Source of the DNA: Phoronis australis
Taxonomy: Eukaryota > Phoronida > Phoronidae
Direction of reading: 5' to 3'
Length of the DNA: 64,000 bases
Assembly (NCBI GenBank): GCA_002633005.1
Contig: NMRA01000082.1
Coordinates: forward strand, 876,716-940,715
Shown: one piece after another, positions 28,801 through 42,300 of the stretch
Position numbering within the stretch: the stretch's first letter is position 1
How the letters are laid out: each line of letters begins with the position of its first letter
The notes under the pieces: generated by a model
The model's database searches: none
Seen by the model: the letters and a program-made list of their open reading frames with translations, nothing else
Told to the model about the DNA's origin: nothing
Program-made: the position numbers and the translations under genes

Positions 28801-31800
28801 TCGAAACCATTTATTTTACACGGACATATTTTGCTTTGTCGGCGTATGGCAACGACCCAACGCTTCCGAATCTAAACGTCTTTAGAGATTGGGAAACGTG
28901 TACATATTTTTTCTAGCCGTTCGGGGAACAACACGGACTGAAACACAGACTCCTATGCCGATAAGCTAACAGAGCTATCGTAGCGAGCCTCGTTTTGGAA
29001 CGCGCCTCCTGTCGGCGTGAATAGGGTCTATGGCGAGACAGGTGGAAGCTTTTTACTTTGATCTCACGTGATACGGTCTATTGTAGTGTTCCAACCGGTA
29101 GACAGAGCAAACCTCTGTCTATTAACTGGCGGGTTAGAAACGTTTATGGAACGTGCCTCCTTGTCGCCTCTTAAACCAGTTGTAGCCTCTCCTCAATAAT
29201 TCAACAATGCCATAACGGAATTCGTGAACATTCACATTTAAGTGTCTGTGCACCGTCGTCGAAACGCCTCTCCCTTCGGTCCTCCGGTGTTTATACAACC
29301 ATTTGCGTGAGTTTCCCCTGTATACTGTACGCCTCGGTACTATTGTCACTTTCACGACTGGTGTTCTCAAGGTTGTTCACCGTCCCGTGTAACTGTTGCA
29401 TTCATTTTGTGCATCTCGACAAACCTATTTAAGAAAACTGTGGGGTAGTTCATCACAACAGTTGTGAAGGTTCTTTAGCGACTCAAGAAAACACTTCAAA
29501 GTTTTTCGGGGTTGGCCAACACAGAAATAGCGAATTTGAAAGTGGCGCATGTTAAATTGCCAGTAAACTGAGTCGACTGCTCCTTCGGCAACAAGGTCAA
29601 GGTCGGACGTATGTGTGGTGCATTTTATACCCGGAGGACTTGTTGTATCATCAATGACTGACAGCGGCGAAAGGCTCATTTAGGGATGACATTGTATGTT
29701 GGGTGTGACAATATATGCCGGATACTAGGCTTTCTGGGTGTGCTCTCCGACCTTTTGGGTGAAAGGCCAGGGCAAAATCTCTGTTGTCAAAGTTATTTCA
29801 TGCTTTTGGATTCTGCACAGTGATGTGTTCTCCGGTAATGCTGTATTGTAACGGGCGGTTTGATCACAACTGTGCAATTATTCTGCATGACTCGTATTAA
29901 CTGTAAATCTTGTTCCAGAGACGAAGTGCCCAGACGGAATGTACGGCCCAGACTGCAGTAACAAGTGTAACTGTGATCCCGGCCAACCTTGCAACCATCT
30001 TGGAAAATGTGAACCCAGTAAGATTGTACTCCTAACCAACTGCAGCTGAGCAGAGGCAAACCGCGTGAATTAGTCAAGTCGAAGTTAACCACGTGGTTAA
30101 ACTATACACCTCATTGTTGATATTGTTGATAGCGCTTGGTAAATCGTTCACCTGTGTGGTGCTACAAATCACGCCTACTTTTGTAAATTTTCCAATATTA
30201 TGCTCATTGCGCAATTCTCGGTACTTGGATCCCATGCATGCGTGTTTTTCATGTTCAATCGTGATCTTAGGCTACGATTTCAAATGACCAAGAATTATTA
30301 TAAACAATGGTACTCATTAACTTTTTCTGCAAATCATCAGTAGCGCGCAGCGCGTCCTGTTGTATGCTCCAGCCAAAGTGGTGAACTCCTGCTAAACTTC
30401 CATCGCCTGCAACACTCGTCATTTTGTAATGTCTTATTGCCTTCTTACTTTATACCCACTCTACGGCCTTGGTCAAGCAAGACGGCGTTCACGTGCTTGT
30501 TTTGACACCCGCTTCAGTATTCTATACTGGATGACTAATGAAGCTGCATTAGCCCTATTTCTGTTTTGCTGGACAAAACGGAAAATAAATTTATGCTTTT
30601 ACAACTGTCATTAAGCCGCTGTCTCATTTTCCTTGCCGTTGTTTTATTTCATTTCCTTGAACAACAATCGCGTAAGAGGTTGGAGTTGGTCAACTCTAGA
30701 ACTGCTGACTCGAAAAGGTTGCATCACATAGCTTGAGACTTGAGATGCTGGCTCATTCAGCATTACCTCACGATCTGGTAATATCTTTAAACCCCAATGT
30801 ATTTTCGTAAAGTATTCAACATTGACAACGGGACGGGGTCTAATTGCACTTCCCGAACAGAAAACGCCCTACCAAACAAATATTCTTTACAAAGTCCCCT
30901 TTCTCTAGACAATAGGATAGTGCATAATGACTTCGATAAATTAATTGTACCTTGCTTGTGATGTGCTCTGTTTCTCTTTCAAGAAATAAAGTGCCCCGAA
31001 AAAACTTTCGGCGAACAATGCAAATATAACTGCGATTGCACGGACTCAACGGCTGTATGTCCGCCTGAAATACTCGGCTGTGAATCTAAATGCAAATCGG
31101 TAACAAAGGGAACTTGCAAAGTCGTGTGCGCTGCTGGGCTTTACGGCGAGGACTGCTCAAAGAGGTGCGACTGCAAAGTGACAATCGCATGTGTTGACGG
31201 AAAATGCACGAAAGGTGAATCGATGGTAAAATGACAAGTGCTGTGAAATTGAACTTCCTAAGTTGAGGCGTAAATGCACTACCCTACATGTACCATGTAC
31301 ATCTGAAAAAAGCAAGTGAAAGTGAAAGTATACAATAAGGACTTCCGTAATGTGTTGTTTGTTTCTCTTTGTCCTGTCTCTACTTCCCTGAAGTGAGTAG
31401 AACTATGGGCAGAAAATTACACATGTAGTTATTCTACTCCTCATTCTTGATGGACACCGTATTGTTGCATGATATATTAATTTTATGCTTACAACTGAGA
31501 GCGAGGGGGAACCATGGAGGGAGAAAGGAAGGGACGTGTTGATGGTGGCGTATATCTGTTTATGTTGGTATAACAGTAATATATATAGCTATATATATGT
31601 GCATGAGCGTACATGCTTGTGTGCGTCCGTGTACTCCATTGTAGGTTGGTTGTACGTGAAATCTTGTTGCAGACAAAACGTGTGATAATCCGATGAAATA
31701 CGGCATCGACTGCGACTTGGAGTGTCGGTGCGCCGAAGGCAGCGCATGTAGTCGTGCTGAGGGTTTATGCAAATCGTGCAAGCCACTAAGATATGGAGAG

Positions 31801-34800
31801 GACTGCGGGAACGAATGCGGCTGTCTTAAAGCCAGTCTTTGTAACAGCAAAAGCGGTAGCTGCAACGGAATCTGCTTGAAAGGTCGATGGGGGCTCGATT
31901 GCAAAAACGAGTGTTTCTGCGAGGACTGCAACTCCTTTACGGGCAAGTGCAAAGGCGTCTGTCCGGACGGGCGCTATGGTCCACGATGTGGAAATAAATG
32001 CCATTGTGAAGATCAAAAGCCGTGCACGATTTCAGCAGGTTGCATTGGCTGTGATTTTGGGTTCAGGGGTCACCACTGTAACCTAAAGTGTTTTTGTAAA
32101 GATAAGAGCTCGTGTTCACAGTATAGAAAGTGTCCACACTGCCCGAGTGGTCGGTATGGACTAACGTGTGAACACGAATGTGACGGCTGTGTGGCTGGTG
32201 ACTGTGACAGATACACTGGAGAGTGCAGGCGCGGCTGTAAGCCTGAAAGGTGGGGAGCAGGCTGTAAAAACAAATGCGCATGTCGACTTCCGGGCACGTG
32301 TAATTCAGTCGATGGACACTGCACTAGTGGCTGCGTCAAGGGTAGGACAGGGCCAGCATGCAGCAACCTATGTTACTGCGAAAAGGACGAGTATTGCATT
32401 GATAATACGTGTGACTTCCGGTGCCCTAAACACCACTACGGACACGACTGTAAGAATGTCAGCCATTGTCCACCAGGAGATACTTATGATTTACACACCG
32501 GGCGCTGCTCGTCAGGTAATTGCGATGAAGGTTTCTTTGGACCTGCATGCAGCTCCAGATGCCATTGCAAAGAGAACCATTGCAAACCAACGGGAGAGTG
32601 CTTACAAGGAGGTTGTGCTGAGGGATGGTATGGACCGTCGTGTAGCCATCGGTGTAACTGCGTCGACGGGACTAAGTGTGACTCTAGCACTGGTGCGTGC
32701 GAGAAGTGTCCAATTGGCTGGTACGGCATCGACTGTAGCAAACAGTGCTTCTGTCGTGAAAATGTGGCGTGCAACCGCCACACGGGATTTTGTGCGAACG
32801 GTTGTCCCCCCTTGCGATACGGTTTGGCATGCGACAGGCTCTGTGCCTGCTACGACGGTGACATTTGCGAGCGCTTTTCTGGCACGTGTTGTAAGCCGTC
32901 GAATCCGAATAACGTGTGCTCTAAAGGTACGATAATTTATTGCCCACCACCATCTGTAGGTAGACCCTATCTGCCATTTTTCTTGAACACCGGTATCTTT
33001 AAAGTAAAGTTTGTGTTGCCACTACTTAACTACAGCCACTTTATGAGACTTTACTATCTTAACTCAGACAGAAATCGGGCCAACTTTTAAAGGAATACCA
33101 AATCCGGTTTTGACCTATGAACGGACTCTTAGAGAACGACATTCCTCTGTAAACATCGACAACACTCGAAGGTTTGGAGATAATTTTGAAATTTCCTCAC
33201 AATGTCTGTTAAATGCCAAACGTGACCCACGCTTTACGTGGGTTGCACCACAACTGTAGGAAAAGACGTGTTCAGGTAAATAGTGTTTTAATACGCAAAT
33301 GCGTCGCCAGTGGTGCATTAGCAGGTGAAAAACGAGGATTGGTTGCTATCACCAAAACAGGGCTTGATATCTAGTTAAGACCATTCGTTACATTTTCCAA
33401 CTTTACTATTAAGTACCTTCTCACATAAACAAGTTTCTCGCTCATTACATTTTTAAGACTTCCAATTATCTTGAAAATGTGAATTTCACATCGCATCGCT
33501 TCCTTTTCTGGTTTAATGGCACAAGCGCAGTTAGTGCAATCATGTATGGCGTCGAACTGCTTAATTTCGGTCTACGTGAAGACAATGTTCCTTGTCAACA
33601 TAGTTTTGGTCTTAATTTTTGCAAGCTCTTATGTCTGGTCAAGTCTACACCTTGACCAACAGCTATCTCTGTATGATAAAGTTAATATATCGTACATGTA
33701 GACGATTGAGGTCAAACAGTTATGGCGCCGATTTCAGAACCAACGTGTGACGATAAAAAGACCTATGGGCCTAACTGCGACAAGACATCTAATTGTCAAG
33801 GTAATTTCAACCGTTTAAGCGGAGAATGCAGCACTTGCAAGACTGGTTACTATGGGTATGCGTGTGAAAATCAGTGCCACTGTAAAGGTAATTCTGGGTG
33901 TTCGAGTGACGGAAATCGATGCGCGTCCGGGTGCGAGGCTGGCTGGTTTGGTTTTCACTGTGAGAAACCGTGTCACTGCAAAAAGAAAGCGCCTTGTGAG
34001 AAAGGAAAATGTAATACAGGGTGTGAGGCTGGATGGTGGGGCTATTCGTGTGATCGGCCATGTAATTGTGAATCACCCACTTGCAACCAGGACACGGGCT
34101 ACTGTGATGGTGAATGTATACCAGGCAAATTCGGAAAAAGCTGTGATCAATCTTGTTTCTGCCCAGACGACCGGAGATGCATGCGCAAGACAGGTAAATG
34201 CACCTCCGGTGTGTGCCCTCCCAACAGGTTTGGTTATGGTTGTCAAAAGCAATGCCATTGCCTCCCTGGCAGTGAATGTGTCAAAGGTTTCTGCGAGAAA
34301 GGTTGCGATAAAGGTTGGAGTGGACCGAACTGTCAGACGAAGTGCAACTGTCGCGACGGCATGTGCAATAGTGAAAAGTGTGTGGAATGTCTGCATGGAA
34401 CTTTCGGACCTCGATGTGAAACGAAATGTCATTGCGCGGGTAAGTGTAAAGAATTGACCAATGAATGCGAAGAATGTTCCCTCGGAAGTTGGGGACTCGA
34501 CTGCCAACATGAGTGTCATTGCAAATCAGCAACTCCTTGTGACAAGCTCAGCGGCAGATGCCCGAGTGATTGCGAAGACGGATATTTCGGCAACGCGTGC
34601 GATCGAAAGTGCCATTGTAGGAACGGGGGGAGATGCGAGCAGTTTACTGGTGAGTGCATAACTGGAATCTGCGAACTTGGCTATTACGGTCTGGGTTGTC
34701 AGGATAAATGTAACTGCGCGCGACCATGTGACCAGAAAACGGGAAAATGCGACGATGGTTGCCTTTTCAGACATTACGGCGACACCTGCAAGAACGAGAG

Positions 34801-37800
34801 TAACTGCTCCGGCCCTTTCGACCCCATCACCGGTAAGTGCACCACTGTGTGCCGTCCTGGATGGTACGGATACAACTGCGCACAAAAGTGCAACTGTGAT
34901 GAGGAAACTGTCGGCAATTGTCACGCGGTTACTGGGGAGTGTAGTAACGGTTGCCCACCAACCTACTATGGCTACAACTGCAAGAACCGATGTTACTGTC
35001 TAGACAACAATGGTCGCTGCCCACGAGACACGGGAGAATGTTCGAATTGTGTACCTGGCTGGTCTGGACCTCGTTGCGATACACGGTGCCATTGCGAGCG
35101 ACGCGTGTCCTGTCCAAAGGGCATGTGCCCTGGTGACTGTGAGCGAGGATGGAGAGGGAAAGGCTGCTCTGAACGTGAGTGCACGTAGTGTTTTCTCCGT
35201 AACTCGTTAGTACTGGATGGAAAATTGCAAACGTTAGGTGCTTTACGTTTACTCTCATGAACGCCGTTGGAAGTCAGTTCTACTTATATTCTGTACATGT
35301 AAAAATCTGAAACATTTTCATTGGGTCCGGACGCAGTCACTTTCTAAAGAAATGACGTCAATTGTCATGAAATCAGATGTAGCTCAGTAAATTGCCGAAT
35401 CTCAATAACATCCGTTATCTGATACAGTTTTGAGGTTGTGAGCTCAATAGAGTTTGTTTGGTTGTTTTTGTTCCGATATTACCCACAGTCATGTTTCATT
35501 GGTCACGGAACTCGTGTGAGCGGGAATCCATTCATTGAATTTTTGTCGTACATGCTTATTCTCTTTTGTGGATTAAACCAAAGATATTCAACTCCACGGT
35601 CTTTCGTGTAGTACGGTAATACTTTTTACTTATACATTTCTGAAATTCAAAGTTGCAAGAGTATAGATTGGATGAAAAAATTGTTTGATGGTAATGGTGA
35701 TATTGAGATTATACATTTTATCACTTTAAAAATAAAAATTATATAAAATCTGATTCAACAATCACAATTGATTTAGCAACAGAACGTATGATGTTCCAAA
35801 GATAGTCAATTTTATTCATTTTTCTAGGGTGCTGCTTAACCATAATTATTTTCGAGGTCATGCAGGTCATTCAGTTTCCAAGCTGTGTTATTATGTCCAT
35901 TACGTTCTTGACAGATTACTTCGAACCACTTGTTGTGCAAATACTACGATCTTTTCAGCAATCCCTTGCCCGCAGCCCAACAGGTATGGCAAAGCATGCA
36001 CTATGGTATGTCACTGTCTGGAGAACAAGCCGTGTCATCGCTTCACAGGAAAATGTATTAAGTGCAAGCCAAAATGGAAAGGCGACACGTGTTCCCATTG
36101 TAAGTCGAAAGTCGCACACCTGGCTCTTGGGTTTGTACAAATCATTTAGCTTCCGAGTTTTCATTGCCTGCTACTTACAAAAGCAAACAACCGAATACGA
36201 TTATTTCAACCATTTCAAAATAATTCCGCAATTTCGAAAACATCATCCTCGGCAACACCAATTCCCAATGGACTACGAACGAACAAAAGACATATTATTC
36301 TTTACAACTCTGCTATGTTGACTTGCAGGTGCCGATATTTGCTACTATCCTCAAAACTGGTTTACTTGCCGTTCTTTTGTCACCAGTTGAAGATTCTTCA
36401 TTATTCTGTGAGGAAAATGCTGAGGTTTCTCTCCCTCTCTCTATCTCTCTTTCTGCCAACTTTATCCCCCTCTTGCTCTTCCTCTCTTCTCCCCTCTCAC
36501 GCCTCTCTCAGAATCCACTGTACGTGAGGCTTCCATCTCTTGCACCTTCAAACTGATTATCTCAAAAACTCAGAATGGTGGAAACTATAATGATGCGTAA
36601 AATATACAATTTGTTCAATGTCATACATTAATACAAGCTTAATAGATTTTCACATGACTACAATGAAACTGCGTTTTAACCGTTTTCAGTTGAAGGTTGT
36701 GACAAACCAAACGTCTACGGGCAAGATTGCGGATCTGAGTGTCAGTGCCTGACTCCGGATCACTGTGACAGTTTCACAGGAAGCTGTGGGGGTATTTGCC
36801 CACCGCAAAGAGGAGGAGACAAGTGTGACGTGCGTAAGTTTGGCCACCTTATTTCGTTTTCAGACAAAAAAGAGTTACATGTAAGTGTGTAAATTCTGTG
36901 TATTCGACACTTTCCTTGTCGGATTAATAGACCATGGGCCTTCTGAAACCCTTTGGGCATTTTCTTTGCCTCAATTCATCTCTCGGAAGTGTTCAATATC
37001 AGCGCATGTGCAGACTGCAAGCATACATATAGGTTAAAATTGTGGCTAGTCTCCAAAGTGGTACTCTACGTCATTTCGTTCCTTAGTCTCTCTCCTGTTG
37101 TACTGTTAACTCATGTTTAAGCAGCTTGCCACAAGGGGAATCTCTGCGCGCACATTCGACGTAATGCTTTCATTTTGTGAATCATTTGACTGACACATGT
37201 CCAGATATGAAACACCTCCGAGAATAGCTTAAGGCAACAAAAATACCCGAGGTGGTTCCGATAGTCATGAGCAGTAGCTTCAGTCTTCCACCATAAGACA
37301 ATATCCGGGCGTGGGGCAACTTTAATTCCCTGTATGGCTAAATATTATTTTCATCAACTATTCAATATTTCAAAATTCCCACAATTCATTATGCTTTGTG
37401 CGAAGAAGCAGATTCTTACGCTTCTTATGTAACTTTGCTGAACAAGAGGGGTCGTTGTGGGCGACTTATATCCAATGACAAGCCTAGAATTTGATTTTAG
37501 TGTTAAAAATAACTGTCTCCGTATAAATGTTGGTATTGTGGATGTCGCGTACATTTCTTGCGAACGGCATATAGAGACCAATGATTGTCTGGTGAATGCC
37601 TTACATAGATTGTAAAGAGTGTGGTGAGCACCTTACGTCATTGGGTCTTTTGAAGTAATTACAGGAGTTGTCTAACCTCTAACTTCAATGCACTGCCACA
37701 AGATGTTTAAAGTGTGGTGAGCAAATAAACAAAACACGTTCGGCAACTGCTAAATGTTACCATTTTGGCAACATTTACAATCGTATTATTGTTGAAGCTT

Positions 37801-39282
37801 CAAGCAATGAAAGATATAAGTTATATTAAAGAGCTTTTCAGTCGCTCCTCTTTCTTTTTGAAGCCCTTACAAAAATGCGAGCTTTAAATAATGATTCAAA
37901 GAATGACTAAAAATTTGGATACTGAACGAAACACATTTTACTGGAATTGTGCACATCTGAGAATCTGCCTTGTTGTTACTGAACCAATTTCGTCATCTCA
38001 AAACTGGCATCCAGCAGGAGTTTTGACTTCTCATATGACTTCACTCTCCAGGATTGACAGTTATGTTAGGTTCACCAATTTCTAGTCTCCTCAACCGACT
38101 TTGCGCAATTTCAGTCAACATAGCTGACGACTCATGACCCACCTTTTTAAGCAATGTTACTGAATCAAACTCAGTGAATGGCTTGCGGAGATCAGTAAAC
38201 TCTAGATTGCGCAGCATGAGATCTTTCTTTTATTCTTCTGTTGGTCTTCTTCAGCCTTGCTATTGCTTGGGTAGTATCGCCTGCATAACCTGTGTCAGCT
38301 GATATCCACTAGAGACCTCTAGTGGCACTTGGTTCTTGCTTTAGAATAGGTTCTGCAAGTGTGCCATTTTGTGCACATTGCATGATCTCAATGAGTAGCC
38401 AACTGACGCATCTTTGCTTAACCAAAAATCACCTCCCGTCTTAACAAGGAGCAAGTTGAGATCAGCTTTAGAGAAACAAGTGGACTAAATGAAATTTTTT
38501 TAAAAAATATAATTAATGTATCTTTCAAAAGGTACTGAATAACTTTTTACAGTGGTGAACACTCTTTATCAAAAGTTTCTACCATGAAATGCGGGAGCAT
38601 AACGGCTTTTAGGAATATCTGTACTTTGTTGGAACATTGTTCCATTCTTTTTTCTAGAAACCAAATGCCCCGACAAAACCTTCGGAGAACAATGCAGATA
38701 TACATGCCATTGCAGCGACCCAACAGCCGTATGCCCGCCTGAAATACTTGACTGCGGGTCAAACTGCAAATCGGTAACAAAGAACCCTTGCAAAGTCGTG
38801 TGCGCTGCTGGGTATTACGGCGAGGATTGCTCAAATAAGTGCAACTGCAAAACAACAATCGCCTGTGTGGATGAAAAATGCACGAAAGGTGAATAGATGT
38901 TAAAATAAGTGTTGTGACACAGAGCTTTCTAAGATGACCCGCTTTAGCCCTGACCTACCCGAATAAGACGGGTAATACAGTGGAAGTGTACCTCAAGACC
39001 TTCCTTAACATATTGTTCTTTACTTTTCGTCCTAGCCTCACTCATCTGAGATGGGTAGGCCTGTGGAGAGAAAAAATATGCTACTGCTTTCTGTTTGATG
39101 AACACAGTTTGTTCCAAAATACATTGCTTTCATGTCTATAAAATGTTTATTTTCTTGGATAGCAAATACATTGTTTTGATTCACACGTACAGTGTACATG
39201 TACACCCACGCACACACACACACACCCAACGCTCATCCACCTATATACTTACGTAAATACGTAACTTATATACAAACACACG

Positions 39283-39327
<45 letters not shown>

Positions 39328-42300
39328 GCACATATAAACATACATACGGGGATCAACTTCATTGGAAACACAGCTGTCCTCTTTGTTGGACAGCTTGATA
39401 TACACTCCTTACTTTCTGTACAATTTGTGATCTTCCGGTGTGCATTGGTAAAGCAAATTGCCAAACGACATCACATGCAAGTAAATCAAAATATTAGCAA
39501 TAGTTCTAAAGCACATGTCACGTTCACATTGTCTGCGTTTATTTCCTTCTATCAGCCTATCACGGTTTACTTCTCAGTTCATTTCGCTTCCACCATGTTC
39601 ATTTTACGAAAGGAGATTGTTTCGAAACCACGAGTCAATCAGCAACAGGTTTTGAAACAAAACGTTTAGTCGTGTTTTTAACGAAGTTTACCATATTGCT
39701 TAACACGCGATATGTGTTCTTGAAATATAGTTACTGTTTAGCAATGTCTGCGGTCAATTTTTTTTAACTGCACACTGAAAGATAGGAAGTTGTACGGTGA
39801 AAAAGAGCAAGTTTATGTGAAGCTGTACAACAGAAAGTAAGCCTACAGTCATATTTTCAAACACGTTTGCGTTTGTGACGGGACGTTCGTAACTTTACGC
39901 TTATTGTTATTCTTATTTAGTTGCAAATGTTCTGTTATTCTTATGCTAATGTCTTTGTTGCGTCTCAGTGCGCCTTTGTTACGTGGGCATGTGGGCGCGA
40001 CTGTATGTGTCGGGCACTTCGCTAGCGACAGGCTTAGGAGAAGGGTGTTTTCCTTCTTTTGCTTTCATGGAAAGTCGATCGTTATCATGTGCAAATTGAA
40101 CTGAAACGAATGCCTGATGAGAGAAAATACATATTTTGAGGTTCAGTGGAGACTTGCTCTGTTACACGTTAATGAAGGGCTGCTACAGAATTATACGTGC
40201 ACGTTTCGATCGAGGGCACTCAACATTAATTTTGATTCAAGCCTAATTGAGCGTGTCTACCATCTATGCAATGCTGTTGTAGACAAAATATGCGACAATC
40301 CGAAGAAATACGGCATCGACTGCGACTTGGACTGTCAGTGCGCCGAAGGCAGCGCATGTACTCGTGCTGAGGGTTTATGCAAATCGTGCAAGCCACTAAG
40401 ATATGGAGAGGACTGTGGGAACGAATGCGGCTGTCTTAAAGCCAGTCTTTGTAACAGCAAAACCGGTAGCTGCAACGGAATCTGTTTGAAAGGTCGATGG
40501 GGGCTCGATTGCAAAAACGAGTGTTTCTGCGAGGACTGCAATTCCATTACGGGCAGGTGCAAAGGCATCTGTCCGGACGGGCGGTATGGTCCACGATGTG
40601 GAAATGAATGCCATTGTGAAGATAAAAAGCCGTGCACGATTTCAGCAGGTTGCATTGGCTGTGATTTTGGGTTCAGGGGTTACCACTGTAACCTAAACTG
40701 TTTTTGTAAGGATATGACCTCTTGTTCACAGTACGACAAGTGTCCACACTGCCCGAGTGGTCGCTATGGACAAACGTGTGAACACGAATGTGACGGCTGC
40801 ATGGCTGGTGACTGTGATAGGTACACTGGAGAGTGCAGGCGCGGCTGTAAGCCTGAAAGGTGGGGAGCAGGCTGTAAAAACAAATGCGCATGTCGACTTC
40901 CGGGCACGTGTAATCCAATCGACGGGTACTGTCCCAGCGGCTGCCTTAAGGGTAGGACAGGCCCGGCTTGCAACACCACATGCAACTGTGAAAAGGATGA
41001 GTATTGCGTTGACAATACGTGTGACTTCAGATGCCCTAAATACCATTACGGACACGACTGTAGGAATGTCAGCCACTGTCCACCAGGAGATACGTATGAT
41101 TTACACACCGGGCGCTGCTCGTCAGGTATTTGCGATGAAGGCTTCTTTGGACCTGCGTGCAGCTCCAGATGCCATTGCAAAGAAAAGCGTTGTAAGCCAA
41201 CGGGAGAGTGCTTACAGGACGGCTGTGCTGAGGGTTGGTATGGACCGTCGTGTAGCTATCGGTGTAACTGCGTCGACCTGACTAAGTGTGACTCTGCCAC
41301 TGGTGCGTGCGAGAAGTGTCCGGTTGGCTGGTACGGCATCGACTGTAGCAAACAGTGCTTCTGTCGTGAAAACGTGGCCTGCAACCGTCACACGGGATTT
41401 TGCCCGAACGGTTGTCCCCCTTTGCGGTACGGCTTGGCCTGCGACAGAATTTGCGCCTGCTACGACGGAGATGTATGTGAACGCTTTTCTGGAACGTGTT
41501 GTAAGCCGTCGAATCCGAAAGGCGCATGTTCTAAAGGTAAGACACCCCAAGTCATATCAACCTGCGGTTTTCAATCGTTCCCCCGCGTGTATGACTCCAT
41601 GCTCCATTTTTCTTTTATATCGGTATCTTTGCAGGCCAAGTTGTTGCGAGCAGTCCTACTGTTCACTTCCTGAGACATTTCCAGCCATAAATCAATCGTA
41701 CTACTACCTGGAGACCTATCCATCGTAGACCCGTGTCATTAAATATAAATTCATAAGTAAGATAGGCCGTTCGCAGCAACCGAAAGCCTGCTACACCAAA
41801 CAGTGGTCTTAAATGTGTGCATTTGATCACTATGAACAGCGGCAGTGTAATAGCCCACAAGCATTGCTAAACTGAGGATGGTTTGCCTTTGATTGATGAA
41901 CTGGCAAAACCGCGAAAGACGTTGAGACAATGCAGCGCAACTTACCTCAGTTACCTGCACATTTGTAGCCACATTTTCCACGTATACTTAAGTTAGTACT
42001 TTCTCGCTTCAACAAAATTCTAATTGTAATTGGCTTTTCAATGTTGTAAGCACATCCACATTTAGAGTTTTTAAACTTTCAAAAGACGATGAAAAAATAT
42101 TTTTAAAATGAGTTTTCCACATTTCCGCTATTAGTTTTCTGAATTGGTGGCAAGTGTGAAGTTAGTGTAGCCATTATGACAACAATTGACGTAATTTCGA
42201 TCTACGTTATAACTTCGTGTTCATGTACATGAAACTTTCCTTTCTGGACCTTCGATTTTAACTTTGCTCGAATTTGGGTCTTAACGAAGACAACATTTTA

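Noticed and set aside
32168-32935. Long alternative-frame open reading frames overlapping the EGF exons on both strands (also 33852-34457, 40757-41281, 42500-43027, 34073-34519)
   Set aside because: Cys-rich repeats with biased codons keep other frames open. These frames have low-complexity Ala/Arg/Thr composition and no Cys pattern.
33722-33738. Possible translation start (ATG in frame just before a long EGF exon)
   Set aside because: The duplicate exon has attg at the same place, and a conserved acceptor (atttcag / gtttcag) separates it from the coding part.
40117-40282. N-terminal extension of the long open frame before exon 40283
   Set aside because: No similarity to the sequence before the identical cassette A exon, no EGF character, and a conserved splice acceptor at the boundary.
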